Assembly: GCF_003290085.1 (NCBI RefSeq)
Contig: NZ_QMKJ01000002.1
Span: forward strand, 434,001-498,000
Reading direction: 5' to 3'
DNA: 64,000 bases
Origin: Aliidiomarina sp. B3213
GTDB taxonomy: Bacteria; Pseudomonadota; Gammaproteobacteria; Enterobacterales; Alteromonadaceae
Shown here: one piece after another, positions 63,062 to 64,000 of the stretch
Layout of the letters: every line of letters starts with the position of its first letter
Position numbering within the stretch: position 1 is the first letter of the stretch
Position numbers and translations under genes: made by a program
Notes under the pieces: generated by a model
The model's input: only the letters and a program-made list of their open reading frames with translations
Told to the model about the DNA's origin: nothing
Database searches by the model: none

Positions 63062-64000
63062 ATGGAAGGTACAGTTGTTCACCCTAAACGTACGCAAGCA
63101 CTGCTTGAGAAAATTCTCGAGAATGCTCGTGCGTTGCCGAACGACGGTAAACTAGCAGACTACATTCCGGCATTGGCGGCAGTGAACCCAGAGCATTTAG
63201 GATTAGCTGTAGTCGAAATTAACGGCGATGTTCATACAGCCGGCGACGCGTACGTACCTTTCTCAATTCAAAGTATTTCCAAGATATTTAGCTTGATTCA
63301 AGCCATGCAGCGATTAGGTGACGACTTATGGCAACGTGTCCGCATGGAGCCTTCTGGGCAAGCGTTTAACTCGATTGTACAGCTGGAATGGGAGCATGGT
63401 ATTCCGCGCAATCCGTTTATTAATGCAGGCGCGCTTGTAGTTGCCGATGTGCTCACGCGCCATTACTCAGCAAGCAGAGCCGCTTTCATTCAATTTATCA
63501 GAAACCTAGCGCAGAACGACAGCGTTATTGCGGACGAGGAAGTTTGGCACTCCGAGCTAGAGCATGGCAACCGCAATGCAGCAATGGCGTATTTGATGAA
63601 AAGCTTCAGCAATATTGAAGCGGAAGTTCCAGACGTTCTCGACCACTATTTCTATCAATGCGCTGTGAGTATGAACTGCGTTGACTTAGCCACTAGTCTT
63701 TCATTTCTGGCAAACCGTGGGGTTCACCCATGCACTAACGAAACTATTTGCGATCACCGCTCAACTCACCGTATTAACGCGCTGCTATCTACCAGTGGTA
63801 TGTATGATCAGTCTGGTGAGTTCGCTTTTACCGTGGGCTTACCGGCCAAAAGCGGAGTAGGCGGTGGATTAGTTGCAATAGTTCCAGACTACGGCGTGAT
63901 TTGTGCTTGGAGTCCCAAGTTAAATGCGTTCGGCAACCCTCACAAAGGCGTATACATGGTGACGCAGCTCGCTGAAGAACTTGGCTTAAGCGTTTATAGC
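63062..64000 (+). CDS. glsB: Glutaminase, beginning only
   Basis: 313 codons are present before the window ends, so it is complete or nearly so at the C-terminus (the family is about 305-310). It has the serine-dependent glutaminase motif SISK (Ser71, Lys74), NPFINAGALVV and AKSGVGGGLVAIVP. It converts glutamine to glutamate and ammonia. RBS AGGAG precedes the ATG. Confidence 0.93.
   Translation, partial: MEGTVVHPKRTQALLEKILENARALPNDGKLADYIPALAAVNPEHLGLAVVEINGDVHTAGDAYVPFSIQSISKIFSLIQAMQRLGDDLWQRVRMEPSGQAFNSIVQLEWEHGIPRNPFINAGALVVADVLTRHYSASRAAFIQFIRNLAQNDSVIADEEVWHSELEHGNRNAAMAYLMKSFSNIEAEVPDVLDHYFYQCAVSMNCVDLATSLSFLANRGVHPCTNETICDHRSTHRINALLSTSGMYDQSGEFAFTVGLPAKSGVGGGLVAIVPDYGVICAWSPKLNAFGNPHKGVYMVTQLAEELGLSVYS

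Overview
The window looks like a marine gammaproteobacterium of the order Alteromonadales, probably close to Idiomarina/Aliidiomarina. This is inferred from gene content and order (kds-lpt-rpoN-hpf-ptsN-rapZ-npr; mreBCD-maf-rng-yhdP-tldD; a complete MSHA pilus locus; uvrA-MFS-ssb) and from the protein sequences, not from any database search. Most of the 64 kb is conserved chromosomal backbone.

Layout. (1) 1-7.75 kb: the start of mlaF and a TetR regulator on the minus strand, then a tightly packed plus-strand operon that makes Kdo (kdsD, kdsC), builds the LPS export bridge (lptC, lptA, lptB) and encodes sigma-54, the hibernation factor and the nitrogen-PTS branch (rpoN, hpf, ptsN, rapZ, npr). 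(2) 7.8-15.15 kb: the accessory region. All genes lie on the minus strand, are small and mostly encode membrane proteins. From about 10 to 14.46 kb they are separated by attC-type integron recombination sites, with no integrase in the window: a CALIN (cluster of attC sites lacking an integrase). It includes a two-gene cassette coding for a membrane-anchored possible beta-barrel protein and a stand-alone GT51 peptidoglycan glycosyltransferase, a NucS/DUF91-like nuclease, and several proteins I do not recognise. REP-like palindromes bracket the region. (3) 15.15-27.9 kb: pmbA, darP, tldD, a nitrilase-family gene, yhdP, rng, maf, mreD, mreC, mreB. (4) 27.9-50.6 kb: an MSHA type IV pilus locus split in two. 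mshC (minus) and mshD-O-P-Q (plus) are separated by about 4 kb of unrelated genes from the convergent mshI-J-K-L-M-N-E-G-F-B-A operon (minus). An FGE/SUMF1-like periplasmic protein, a chemoreceptor, a GSGD-repeat secreted protein, a YccF protein and a 58-residue PLDc_N peptide lie around and between them. (5) 50.9-64 kb: pyrC, tdk and add (nucleotide metabolism), two divergent diguanylate cyclases, a PAS chemoreceptor, ssb with a YajR-like MFS transporter, uvrA, and the start of glsB.

How the genes fit together: LPS assembly, cell-shape (mreBCD) and RNA/translation housekeeping blocks are typical. The MSHA assembly ATPase carries the tandem c-di-GMP-binding MshEN motif, and two diguanylate cyclases plus two chemoreceptors are encoded close by, so surface attachment and second-messenger signalling are genetically clustered. 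The best candidate for something undescribed is the integrase-less cassette array, especially its glycosyltransferase pair, which has the look of a phage-defence or envelope-targeting module. That function is a hypothesis only. No rRNA, tRNA, CRISPR array or intact insertion sequence was seen.
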